The position numbers and the translations under genes were made by a program. The notes under the pieces were generated by a model. It saw only the letters and a list, made by a program, of their open reading frames with translations. It was not told the DNA's origin and searched no databases. 64,000 nt of DNA from assembly GCA_009773395.1 (NCBI GenBank), contig WRPI01000001.1, positions 372,001 to 436,000 of the forward strand, read 5' to 3'. Numbering within the stretch: the first letter of the stretch is position 1; each line of letters starts with the position of its first letter. Shown piece after piece: positions 25,691 to 33,665 of the stretch. This DNA is from Hyphomonadaceae bacterium. GTDB taxonomy: Bacteria > Pseudomonadota > Alphaproteobacteria > Caulobacterales > Aquidulcibacteraceae.

Positions 25691-25821
25691 TCTTCCTCAA
25701 ACCAAATGCTCGAAAATTTGGGGTCTTGAGTCTAAGTGAAACTGAACAATGCCATTTGACTGTCCTATGTTCTATTTGTAACAATATCGAACACTGCCCC
25801 ATTTCGGAGCATTAATTATAA

Positions 25822-26016
25822 ATGGTTCATAATATGACAGACGATGAGTTACCATTGACGGCAACAGCCAAAATTTTGGATCTTGAAATATTCTCAATTG
25901 AAGAATTGCATGAGCGCATTACTAACTTAAAAGAAGAAATTGCCCGTTGTGAAATGGCAATTGCCGCCAAAAACAAAAGCCGCGATGCTGCAAATGCGCT
26001 TTTTGGCAAATCTTAA
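25822..26016 (+). CDS. DUF1192 family protein
   Basis: This 64-aa protein has the DUF1192 pattern: an acidic N-terminus, then FSIEELHERITNLKEEIARCEMAIAAK forming a short coiled coil, then a small hydrophobic end. The family is small, restricted largely to Alphaproteobacteria and of unknown function. A second possible start at ATG 25834 gives MTDDELPL. It lies upstream of rcdA. Confidence 0.82.
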   Translation: MVHNMTDDELPLTATAKILDLEIFSIEELHERITNLKEEIARCEMAIAAKNKSRDAANALFGKS

Positions 26017-26090
26017 GGTAAACGCGGCACGCCTCTTGCTTTTGCTTTTGGGTTGAAGTTAAATGAGAATGATAAACACCGAGGCCAATA

Positions 26091-26609
26091 ATGATTACAA
26101 GCGCTGACACTTTCGAAAATGGCGACGAAAAAATCGCCGCATTTGCCAGTTCCGATGTTTTTGAAAAACTGTTCGCTGTCGGTATGGATTTGGTAGAAGA
26201 AACCGCGACCTATCTTGATGGCGAAGGCCGCCAAGAATCAAAGCGTCTGGAAAAAACCACTGCTTTGGTTTATGCGTCGGAAAGCATGCGCCTAACCACC
26301 CGCCTAATGCAAACTGCCAGCTGGCTTTTGGTGCAACGCGCTGTCAAAGAAGGCGAAATGAGCGCTTCTGACGCGCGGGATCCGAAATATAGAATGGGCG
26401 CGAAAGCAATTTGCGCGGCAAGCGGCAATGCAATGTCGGATTTGCCGCCAAAATTGGCCGAATTGCTCGAAAGATCCCAAAACCTTTATTCGCGGATTGA
26501 TAGGCTCGATAGCGCGATGTTTACTGGAGATAACGCGCCAGCCACAAACCCAGTCAATGACCATATGCAAAGGCTACAGGCCGCATTCGGCAATGCTTTT
26601 GGTGAATAG
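26091..26609 (+). CDS. rcdA: RcdA/DUF1465 family adaptor, regulator of CtrA degradation
   Basis: This 172-aa helical protein matches DUF1465: SSDVFEKLFAVGMDLVEETA, YLDGEGRQESKRL and YASESMRLTTRLMQTASWLL. In Caulobacter, RcdA is an adaptor that helps deliver CtrA and other substrates to ClpXP at the cell pole. The function here is inferred from family membership. GAGG lies upstream of the ATG. The stop abuts the stop of the convergent small membrane protein. Confidence 0.9.
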   Translation: MITSADTFENGDEKIAAFASSDVFEKLFAVGMDLVEETATYLDGEGRQESKRLEKTTALVYASESMRLTTRLMQTASWLLVQRAVKEGEMSASDARDPKYRMGAKAICAASGNAMSDLPPKLAELLERSQNLYSRIDRLDSAMFTGDNAPATNPVNDHMQRLQAAFGNAFGE

Positions 26610-26813
26610 TTATTTTTCAGGCGCTTTTGGCCCAAACAATAGCCATAGCAAAAAACCCCCAATCGGCACGAAAAGAACCAAAACCGACCAAAGTGCTTTT
26701 GAAAACGGACCACTTTCTTTATTTTGAACTATGCTGAAAATTGCCCAAAGCGCCAATAAAAGCGCAAAAGCAAACGCAAAACCTAATGGCTCTGACCACT
26801 CTCTTCCAAACAT
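26610..26813 (-). CDS. Small membrane protein, PLDc_N-like
   Basis: This 67-aa protein has two hydrophobic helices and the ending LVLFVPIGGFLLWLLFGPK. It resembles the N-terminal membrane module found in front of cardiolipin synthases (PLDc_N), which also occurs as stand-alone small proteins of unknown function. Its stop is immediately next to that of rcdA. Confidence 0.65.
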   Translation of the reverse strand: MFGREWSEPLGFAFAFALLLALWAIFSIVQNKESGPFSKALWSVLVLFVPIGGFLLWLLFGPKAPEK

Positions 26814-27075
26814 TCAATTATTCCTCTATAGCAGCGAAATGCTATCTTTAGTAAATATCATAATTTCCATTGCAAAATTCAAGGCTCTTGATTGTAAATT
26901 GTTAGCGCATCGGTCGTTCAAGTGGAAGCTAATTGGCGAAGGCATTTTGTGCAAGGATTTCTTGCAAAAACGCAGTGAATATCGGGATATTTGCCAAGTT
27001 TTTGGGAGAAAGCATTGCGCAAAAGGGCAAGTCAATTCGATTCCAATTGAGCGACCGATGCGCTAGATTGCCAAA

Positions 27076-28332
27076 ATGACTAATAATACCCAGACCATTA
27101 AAGCCATAACATTTGGCTGTCGTCTCAATTTATATGAATCAGAAGCCATGAAAAAGGCCGCCGCAGCTTCCGATGGTTCCCAAATTATTCTCATAAACAC
27201 TTGTGCGGTTACCGCCGAAGCTGTGCGTCAAGCAAAACAAGCGATCCGCAGGGCGCGGCGCGAGAACCCTTCTGCTGCAATAATTGTGTCGGGCTGTGCT
27301 GCGCAAATTGACCCCAACAGCTTTGCGCAAATGCCAGAAGTTACAAAAATCATCGGCAATGACGAGAAAACCAACCCGCAAACTTATTTGAACCTTCTGA
27401 ACAATGACACAAGAGTGTTTGTCAACGACATCGCCAGCGTCAAGGAAACTGCGGGCCATTTGATAGACGGGCTTGAGGGTCGAACTCGTGCCTATGTTCA
27501 AGTGCAGAATGGGTGCGATCATCGTTGCACGTTTTGCATCATTCCTTTCGGCCGCGGGAATTCACGCTCGGTCACGGCAACCGAAGTGGTCAATGTGATA
27601 AATGGTTTGGTTGATAAGGGCGTGAAGGAAGTCGTTCTGTCGGGCGTTGATTTGACAGCATGGGGTAATGACTTGCCGGGCCAGCCCAATTTGGGCAATT
27701 TGCTGCAACGCGTTTTCAAGCTTTGCCCAGACCTATTGCGGCTAAGGCTTTCATCAATTGATGCCGTTGAAATTGACGACACAATGTTTCGCTTATTTGC
27801 AAATGAAGCAAGGCTTATGCCGCATTTGCACTTATCACTTCAACACGGCAGTGATTTGATATTAAAACGCATGAAACGCCGCCATTTGCGGGCATCTGCT
27901 ATTGAATTAACGTCCCGCCTCAAAGCTGAGCGCCCTGAAATTGCGTTTGGCGCCGATATAATTGCGGGTTTTCCAACTGAAACTGAGGCTCATTTCCAAG
28001 ATAGTCTGAGCCTGATTGACGATGCCCAACTTAGTTTTGTTCACGTGTTTCCCTATTCACCGCGCCCGAATACGCCCGCAATGCGAATGCCGCAATTACC
28101 AAGAGTCTTGATAAAAGAGCGCGCCGCTATTTTGCGTGAAAAAGCAACTTTTGCGCACCAAGCGCTTTTGGAAGCGCAAATAGGCAGCCGACAGACGGTT
28201 TTGGTGGAAGCAAACGGCATTGGCAGGCTCGATAATTTCGCGCGAATAAAAATTGATAACGCGAGTTCGGGCGACATCATCGAAGCAAATGTGAATTCCC
28301 GAAGTGGTGAATTTTTGATTGGTTCTATCTAA
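27076..28332 (+). CDS. mtaB: tRNA threonylcarbamoyladenosine methylthiotransferase
   Basis: This 418-aa radical-SAM enzyme converts t6A37 to ms2t6A37 in ANN-decoding tRNAs. The UPF0004 domain with cluster cysteines (FGCRLN, INTCAVT, VSGCAAQ) covers residues 1-120. The radical SAM CDHRCTFC motif is near residue 150, and a short TRAM-like domain is at the C-terminus. It matches MtaB rather than MiaB in the spacing of its N-terminal cysteines. The roughly 260-bp upstream gap shows nothing recognisable. Confidence 0.92.
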   Translation: MTNNTQTIKAITFGCRLNLYESEAMKKAAAASDGSQIILINTCAVTAEAVRQAKQAIRRARRENPSAAIIVSGCAAQIDPNSFAQMPEVTKIIGNDEKTNPQTYLNLLNNDTRVFVNDIASVKETAGHLIDGLEGRTRAYVQVQNGCDHRCTFCIIPFGRGNSRSVTATEVVNVINGLVDKGVKEVVLSGVDLTAWGNDLPGQPNLGNLLQRVFKLCPDLLRLRLSSIDAVEIDDTMFRLFANEARLMPHLHLSLQHGSDLILKRMKRRHLRASAIELTSRLKAERPEIAFGADIIAGFPTETEAHFQDSLSLIDDAQLSFVHVFPYSPRPNTPAMRMPQLPRVLIKERAAILREKATFAHQALLEAQIGSRQTVLVEANGIGRLDNFARIKIDNASSGDIIEANVNSRSGEFLIGSI

Positions 28333-28343
28333 TTTGCTTTCAC

Positions 28344-28377
28344 AAACAAAAAAGGACGCCCCCGAAAAGGAGCGCCC
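28344..28377 (-). terminator. Rho-independent terminator of the HU gene
   Basis: On the minus strand, GGGCGCTCC-TTTTC-GGGGGCGTCC is followed by TTTTTTGTTT. It may also stop mtaB transcripts from the other side. Confidence 0.85.
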
Positions 28378-28401
28378 TATAATTTGTCAATAAACTAAAT
28401 A

Positions 28402-28674
28402 TTAGTTCAATGATTCTTTCAAATTCTTCGAAGGAAGGAATTTTGCAACTTTTGCAGCAGGAATATTCACGGCTGCGCCAGTTGAAGGATTGCGGCCAAC
28501 CCGCGCTTCGCGTTTGGTTACTTTGAACTTGCCAAGCGGCGCGAAAGTAACTTCGCCATCTTTTTTCATTGCTTTTTCGATATAAGCAGTAAGCGCATCA
28601 ATTGCTGCACTTGCTTTTTCTTTGGTGATGCCAGCTTTGTCTGAAACTGCGTCAATCATTTCTTTCTTGCTCAT
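28402..28674 (-). CDS. HU-family nucleoid protein
   Basis: This 90-aa protein starts at MSKKEMIDAVSDKAGITK. It has the HU DNA-binding arm region APLGKFKVTKREARVGRNPSTG and ends AAKVAKFLPSKNLKE. HU dimers bend and compact DNA. The upstream CGGAGAGAG supports the ATG at 28674 over the track's extended start. Confidence 0.95.
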   Translation of the reverse strand: MSKKEMIDAVSDKAGITKEKASAAIDALTAYIEKAMKKDGEVTFAPLGKFKVTKREARVGRNPSTGAAVNIPAAKVAKFLPSKNLKESLN

Positions 28675-28873
28675 AAACTCTCTCCGAATAGGATTAGCCG
28701 ATTGGCTAGTCGTTTTCGCCTGCATCTAAAGGATTCTGATTCAGGTCGTAAAAAGACGCAAAAGCGTTTCGGCTATTGTCGTCAAGATGAAATATTCACA
28801 AAAACAAGGAATAAACAGCTTTTTTTGTGGAAAAAGCGGCTTTTCCTGAGGTCAAGGGATGTATTCGCCCTAT

Positions 28874-29881
28874 TTATTGCGAAACAAAGCAGGCTTCCCA
28901 ATTTTTCTCCAAGTCAGCTTTCGGAAGGTTTTTGCCAATAAACACTAGGCGCGACAGCTTTTGTTCACCTGCTTTCCAGGTTCCAAAATAGTCCGCATCA
29001 ACCATCATATGCACCCCATTCACAATATAGGGGCGTTCGTCATCATGCAGAGATACAACACCTTTGAAGCGCAATAGGTTTTCGCCATAGGCGTCAATTA
29101 TCATCGAAAGATAGTTAGTAAAGCGCTGCGCATCTAATTGATGTTCAGTGGAAAGGGATAATGTTTCCACTCCGTCATAGTGATTGTGGTGGTGGTGGTG
29201 GTGGTGATGCGGCTGCGAGTTTTGGGCTTCAAAATACGCCGATAGTGCGTCAGACATTCCTTGTTCATTTTTGCCAAAACCGAAATTATTCTTGCTCGAG
29301 ATTTCGTCAAAATTAATAATCGAATTATTGGCCTCGATAATTTTAACGCCTTTATTGATGCTTTGAATTGCGAGTTTAGCAGCTTTCAATTCTTCGGCGT
29401 TGACGCTGGCGATTTTGTTCAAAATCACAACATCCGCAAAAGCAATTTGGTGAACTGCCTCCTTAAATTCTTGCAGTGATTGCAATATGTGTTTGGCATC
29501 GACAACGGTGATGATGGCCTCAAGGCGTGATTTGCGCGAAATTTCATCGTCGGCAAAAAAAGTTTGGGCAACTGGCGCGGGATTGGCAAGGCCGGTAGTT
29601 TCAACCAAAATCGCGTCAAAAGATCCACTGCGCTTAAACAACGCCCCCAAAATGCGGATAAGGTCACCGCGAACATTGCAACAAACACAACCATTGTTCA
29701 GTTCAAAAATTTCTTCATCAACACCGATTACCAAATTGCTATCAATGCCGATTTCGCCAAACTCATTGACGATAACCGCATATTTCTTTCCCTGTGGGTT
29801 CGACAATATGTGGTTAAGCAATGTGGTTTTGCCAGCACCTAAAAAACCAGTGATAATTTGGACAGGTATTAGTTCATTCAT
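28874..29881 (-). CDS. CobW/COG0523 GTP-dependent metallochaperone
   Basis: This 335-aa G3E GTPase has Walker A GFLGAGKTT near the N-terminus, the metal-site motif GCVCCNVR (CxCC), Walker B ILVETTGLANP, and NKI in place of NKxD. A run of eight histidines followed by NH sits near residue 228, a metal-binding loop common in zinc-handling members. The C-terminal CobW_C domain ends with RLVFIGKNL. Probably a zinc chaperone; no Zur-type operator was identified upstream. Confidence 0.88.
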   Translation of the reverse strand: MNELIPVQIITGFLGAGKTTLLNHILSNPQGKKYAVIVNEFGEIGIDSNLVIGVDEEIFELNNGCVCCNVRGDLIRILGALFKRSGSFDAILVETTGLANPAPVAQTFFADDEISRKSRLEAIITVVDAKHILQSLQEFKEAVHQIAFADVVILNKIASVNAEELKAAKLAIQSINKGVKIIEANNSIINFDEISSKNNFGFGKNEQGMSDALSAYFEAQNSQPHHHHHHHHNHYDGVETLSLSTEHQLDAQRFTNYLSMIIDAYGENLLRFKGVVSLHDDERPYIVNGVHMMVDADYFGTWKAGEQKLSRLVFIGKNLPKADLEKNWEACFVSQ

Positions 29882-30009
29882 ATTGGGTTCAACTTCTTCT
29901 GCGATATAGCCGTTAATAATTGTTAATACATCTTTTCAAATAGTTAATATTTCTATATTGCACCGCACAATTTTGAACAATTCAATTCTAAAAGGTAAGA
30001 ATACCTCTC

Positions 30010-30696
30010 ATGTCGATAGAATTATTCGGCCACAGCAAACCAAATGTTGCAAGGTTTCATAATAATGAAGTGTTTTTGGCACCATATAGCGCCAAATTTG
30101 TTGCCGCTGCCCAAAGCAATACCAAATATTTGCTCGATATCGCAATTGCCTGCGCAGCGATTATTGTGCTTTTGCCATTATTACTATTGATAAGCGCTCT
30201 CATTTACTTCGATAGTGGCGAAAACCCAATATTTCGTCAATGGCGCACTGGCCTCGGTGGACGTCAATTCAGAATTTATAAATTTCGCACAATGCGGGTG
30301 CGCGAATGTGGCTCGAATGTAAAACAAGCTGAGCGCGGCGATAGTCGTATCACAAAATTGGGGGCGTTTTTACGCGGCAGCAGCCTCGATGAATTGCCGC
30401 AATTATTCAATGTGTTGAAAGGCGAAATGTCACTTATTGGGCCAAGGCCGCACGCAATTGCCCATGACGTTGAATTTTCGACAATTGTGTCAAATTATCA
30501 ACATAGATTTATGGTACGCCCCGGTCTTAGTGGGCTTGCGCAAATAAATGGCGCGCGTGGCCCGACCGATTCAATTGATAAAATAATCAAGCGCGTTAAT
30601 TATGATATTGAATATGTGAAAAATTGGTCTTTGGCATTGGATTTGAAAATTTTCTTTGCAACTTTGGTGACTATTGCTGGCCAAGATGCGTTTTAG
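30010..30696 (+). CDS. Polyprenyl-phosphate sugar phosphotransferase (ExoY/WbaP C-terminal type)
   Basis: This 228-aa monotopic phosphoglycosyl transferase starts glycan assembly by moving a sugar-1-phosphate onto undecaprenyl phosphate. It has one membrane helix (about residues 38-62), then IYKFRTMRV, SSLDELPQLFNVLKGEMSLI with the catalytic D-E, and GPRPH and RPGLSGLAQ. No polysaccharide cluster surrounds it, so the pathway served is unclear. Confidence 0.9.
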   Translation: MSIELFGHSKPNVARFHNNEVFLAPYSAKFVAAAQSNTKYLLDIAIACAAIIVLLPLLLLISALIYFDSGENPIFRQWRTGLGGRQFRIYKFRTMRVRECGSNVKQAERGDSRITKLGAFLRGSSLDELPQLFNVLKGEMSLIGPRPHAIAHDVEFSTIVSNYQHRFMVRPGLSGLAQINGARGPTDSIDKIIKRVNYDIEYVKNWSLALDLKIFFATLVTIAGQDAF

Positions 30697-30763
30697 AACC
30701 GAGAAAGTTCTTCATTGCATTAATTTCACAAGCAATTTGCACAATATTTGCTAATAATATTTT

Positions 30764-31432
30764 ATGAAAACTCAAAATCTCATTTTTGCACTATTATTGG
30801 GCATTTCTGCCCCAAATATTGCTTCTGCCGCCGCCCCACATCCCGACGATGTCGAACGATTAAATGCGTGCGTAGCCAAAACCCGCACCAATGCCACCGA
30901 AGCTTATGAGGACGGATTGCAATGGCGTTTGCATGGAGGCGGGCTTTTGGCTGAACAATGCGTTGCTTTGGCGCAAATTGAACAAGGCGAATATTCTGAA
31001 GGCGCACAGAGGCTTCTGGCCATTGCGCAAGCCAGCGACGGTGGCCCAGCTGCAGAGAAATTGGGGCTATTGGTAAAAGCCGCAAACGCATTTCTATTGG
31101 CCGAAATTCCCGATGAAGCAAAAAAAGCGCTGGATTTGGCGCTCGCAATTGAACCTAGTAATTCAGATGTATTGTTTGACCGCGCCCGCGCCAGTGCCAT
31201 GCTCTCACAATGGCCCGAAGCCGAAGCCGATATTACAAATGCAATGGCAAACAAAGCGCCATTACCGCTCGCATATAGATTACGCGCCGAAACCAGGCTG
31301 CAACAAGGCAAGTATGATTTGGCCGAAGCTGATATAAACGAAGCGTTGCGGCTTGAACCCCATGAAGCCGATAATTATCATGTTCGCGGACGAGTGCGAA
31401 TAGCCCGCAGAACCGGCCACGCCCCCGAATAG
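30764..31432 (+). CDS. Exported TPR-repeat protein
   Basis: This 222-aa protein has a signal peptide (residues 1-22, ending ASAAA) followed by tetratricopeptide-like helices. The clearest are KALDLALAIEPSNSDVLFDR and KYDLAEADINEALRLEPHEA. Two cysteines early in the mature part could form a disulfide in the periplasm. TPR proteins act as protein-protein scaffolds; the partner is unknown. Confidence 0.75.
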   Translation: MKTQNLIFALLLGISAPNIASAAAPHPDDVERLNACVAKTRTNATEAYEDGLQWRLHGGGLLAEQCVALAQIEQGEYSEGAQRLLAIAQASDGGPAAEKLGLLVKAANAFLLAEIPDEAKKALDLALAIEPSNSDVLFDRARASAMLSQWPEAEADITNAMANKAPLPLAYRLRAETRLQQGKYDLAEADINEALRLEPHEADNYHVRGRVRIARRTGHAPE

Positions 31433-31441
31433 GAAGTAACT

Positions 31442-31624
31442 ATGACAGAGACAAAAGAAAAACTGAAATACCGACTTCTGACAGGAATTGATGACGACGC
31501 ATTTTGCGCCCGCGTATCAAAAGCGCTTGATGATGGCTATAAATTATACGGCAGCCCCTCAATTGGGTATAATGCTCTGCTTAAGCGAAATGTTGTGGCG
31601 CAAGCTGTGATTTTGGTGGATTAA
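31442..31624 (+). CDS. DUF1737 family protein
   Basis: This 60-aa protein has the family pattern YRLLTGIDDDAFCARVSKALDDGYKLYGSPS and an ending VAQAVI. Function unknown. AGGAAG lies 6 bases before the ATG. Its TAA shares bases with the stop of convergent dapB (TTAA). Confidence 0.82.
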   Translation: MTETKEKLKYRLLTGIDDDAFCARVSKALDDGYKLYGSPSIGYNALLKRNVVAQAVILVD

Positions 31625-32409
31625 TTCCCCAACACGTCACCCATATCATAAAGCCCATTTTTTTGCCCAATCGCCCATTTTGCGGCGGCAATTGCGCCTT
31701 TGGCGAAAATTGAGCGGTCATGGGCCTTATGGGTTAGGATAATGCTTTCACTGTCGCTTTCGAAGCGCACATCATGTTCGCCAATTAATGACCCACCACG
31801 AATTGCGCTAAACCCAATGCCGCCTTGGGGGCGTGCGCCAGTGATGCCTTCGCGTGCAGGAAGGCGAAGTTTGCTTAAATCACCACCACGGCCTTTTGCG
31901 GCAGCTTCGCCCAAAAGTATTGCGGTTCCCGAAGGCGCATCGATTTTGCGCCTGTGATGGGCTTCAACAATTTCAATATCCCAATCATCACCCAAAATTG
32001 CTGCCGCCCGCGCGACCAACCCAGCCAATAAATTCACGCCGAGCGAAAAATTACCGCTTTTGACAATGACGAAGCGTTCGGCAAATTGCGCAATTTCATC
32101 GTTTTGCGCGGCGGTGAACCCAGTTGTGCCAATTATCACCGCTTTGACATTGGTGTTTTGTATTGCTTTGAGCGCATTTATGCTCGCCATTGGCGTTGTG
32201 AAATCAATCAACACATCGGCATTTGCGCAGGCAATTTTGGCATCAGCATTTATTGTAATTGCTGATTCTTTGGTGCCAATAAGCGGGCTGTCGGGCCTAT
32301 CCAAAGCGCCAACAATTTCAAAACTGGCATCAGATGCGCAAATGCCAGCTATGGTTCGCCCCATTGCGCCAGAAATCCCCGAAATTGCGACTTTTATTTT
32401 ATCGGTCAT
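31621..32409 (-). CDS. dapB: 4-hydroxy-tetrahydrodipicolinate reductase
   Basis: This 262-aa enzyme of lysine and diaminopimelate synthesis shows the N-terminal nucleotide-binding GISGAMGR, the hinge IGTTGFT, catalytic EAHHRRKIDAPSGTA, and the ending FAKGAIAAAKW. Start at ATG 32409 (MTDKIKVAISG). It follows dapE after 7 bases, so the two DAP-pathway genes are cotranscribed. Confidence 0.95.
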   Translation of the reverse strand: MTDKIKVAISGISGAMGRTIAGICASDASFEIVGALDRPDSPLIGTKESAITINADAKIACANADVLIDFTTPMASINALKAIQNTNVKAVIIGTTGFTAAQNDEIAQFAERFVIVKSGNFSLGVNLLAGLVARAAAILGDDWDIEIVEAHHRRKIDAPSGTAILLGEAAAKGRGGDLSKLRLPAREGITGARPQGGIGFSAIRGGSLIGEHDVRFESDSESIILTHKAHDRSIFAKGAIAAAKWAIGQKNGLYDMGDVLGN

Positions 32410-32416
32410 TTGTCGC

Positions 32417-33571
32417 TCACCATTTAGTCTCAAAATATTGCGCCAATATTTCTTTATATATTTCGGTTAATTTATAAATATCAGAAATTTCGACATTTTC
32501 ATCAATTTGATGAAGTGTGGCGCCAATAATACCAAATTCACACACCGGGCAGTGGTTTTTGATAAAACGAGCATCAGACGTGCCGCCAGTGGTTGAAAGT
32601 TCGGGCAATATCCCCGTTAATCTTTGGGTTGCAGATTGAATAATATTGGTAAACGCACTCGGCGCGGTAAAAAATGGCTCACCTGAAATTGCAACATCAA
32701 GAACCAATTCAATATCAAAAAATTCGGAAACATCGTGCGCCGCGCTTTTCAACCATACCGATAGGCTTTCCCCGCTATGATTAGTGTTAAAGCGAATGTT
32801 CAATTTCGCCACCGCGCTTTGGGGAATAACATTGGTCGCGGGGTTGCCAACATCAATAGTTACAATTTCAAGATTGGAAGGTTGAAACCCTGCTGCTCCT
32901 TCGTCCAAAACATGATTTTGAACTTGGTTGAGAAAAGTGATTAGCGCGGGAATTGGGTTTTTTGCCAAATTTGGATATGCAACATGGCCTTGTTTGCCAA
33001 TTGATGTGACAGTGCAGTTTATTGAACCACGACGACCATTTTTAATCATATCGCCCAAGGTTTCGCGGCAAGTTGGCTCACCAACAATGCAATGGTCTAT
33101 TTTTTCACCCATTGCTTCAATTGCCGCCAATAACTTCACTGTGCCATTAATAGCGACACCTTCTTCATCACCAGTTATCAGCAATGATATTGAACCTTTG
33201 CGGCCACCATTTTCGGCAATAAATTGCTGTGCGGCGCATACAAAGGCGGCAATCGCACTTTTCATATCCGCCGCGCCGCGCCCAAATAAGGTTCCATCAA
33301 CCACTGTGGCCGAAAACGGTGGAAAACGCCATTTCGATAAATCGCCAGTAGGGACAACATCGGTATGGCCGGCAAAACAAAAATTTGGCGCTTTATTGCC
33401 AATGCGGGCATAAAGATTTTCAATGCCCTCAAAAACATAACGTGTGACTTTGAAGCCTAAATCGGCCAGAGCTTCGGACAATAAATCCATTGCGCCTGCG
33501 TCAATTGGCGTAACCGATGGTTTTTCGATAAGCGCTTGGGTTAATATTAAGGGGTCAAATTTTCTTGCCAT
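32417..33571 (-). CDS. dapE: Succinyl-diaminopimelate desuccinylase
   Basis: This 384-aa M20 metallopeptidase releases LL-DAP. Zinc ligands and catalytic residues are visible in FAGHTDVVP, GRGAADMKS, TGDEEG, IVGEPTC and GATLHQIDENV. The dimerisation domain lies in the middle (RRGSINCTV...). Start at MARKFDPL (33571); the track's upstream extension lacks family support. First gene of a dapE-dapB unit. Confidence 0.95.
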   Translation of the reverse strand: MARKFDPLILTQALIEKPSVTPIDAGAMDLLSEALADLGFKVTRYVFEGIENLYARIGNKAPNFCFAGHTDVVPTGDLSKWRFPPFSATVVDGTLFGRGAADMKSAIAAFVCAAQQFIAENGGRKGSISLLITGDEEGVAINGTVKLLAAIEAMGEKIDHCIVGEPTCRETLGDMIKNGRRGSINCTVTSIGKQGHVAYPNLAKNPIPALITFLNQVQNHVLDEGAAGFQPSNLEIVTIDVGNPATNVIPQSAVAKLNIRFNTNHSGESLSVWLKSAAHDVSEFFDIELVLDVAISGEPFFTAPSAFTNIIQSATQRLTGILPELSTTGGTSDARFIKNHCPVCEFGIIGATLHQIDENVEISDIYKLTEIYKEILAQYFETKW

Positions 33572-33665
33572 AGAGCCGAAATGCAGAATCTTTGCCAAAA
33601 GTGCAATTGCTATTAGGCGCATACACCAGTAATTTGCAGCGAAAACCGCATTTTGGAGGCATAAA

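Noticed and set aside
26731-27066. 111-aa ORF upstream of mtaB
   Set aside because: It overlaps the antisense of the PLDc_N-like gene, has low-complexity Lys/Asn/Ser content and no family resemblance.
29160-29215. GTG tandem repeat resembling a short satellite or CRISPR fragment
   Set aside because: It is the in-frame code for the histidine run of the CobW protein.
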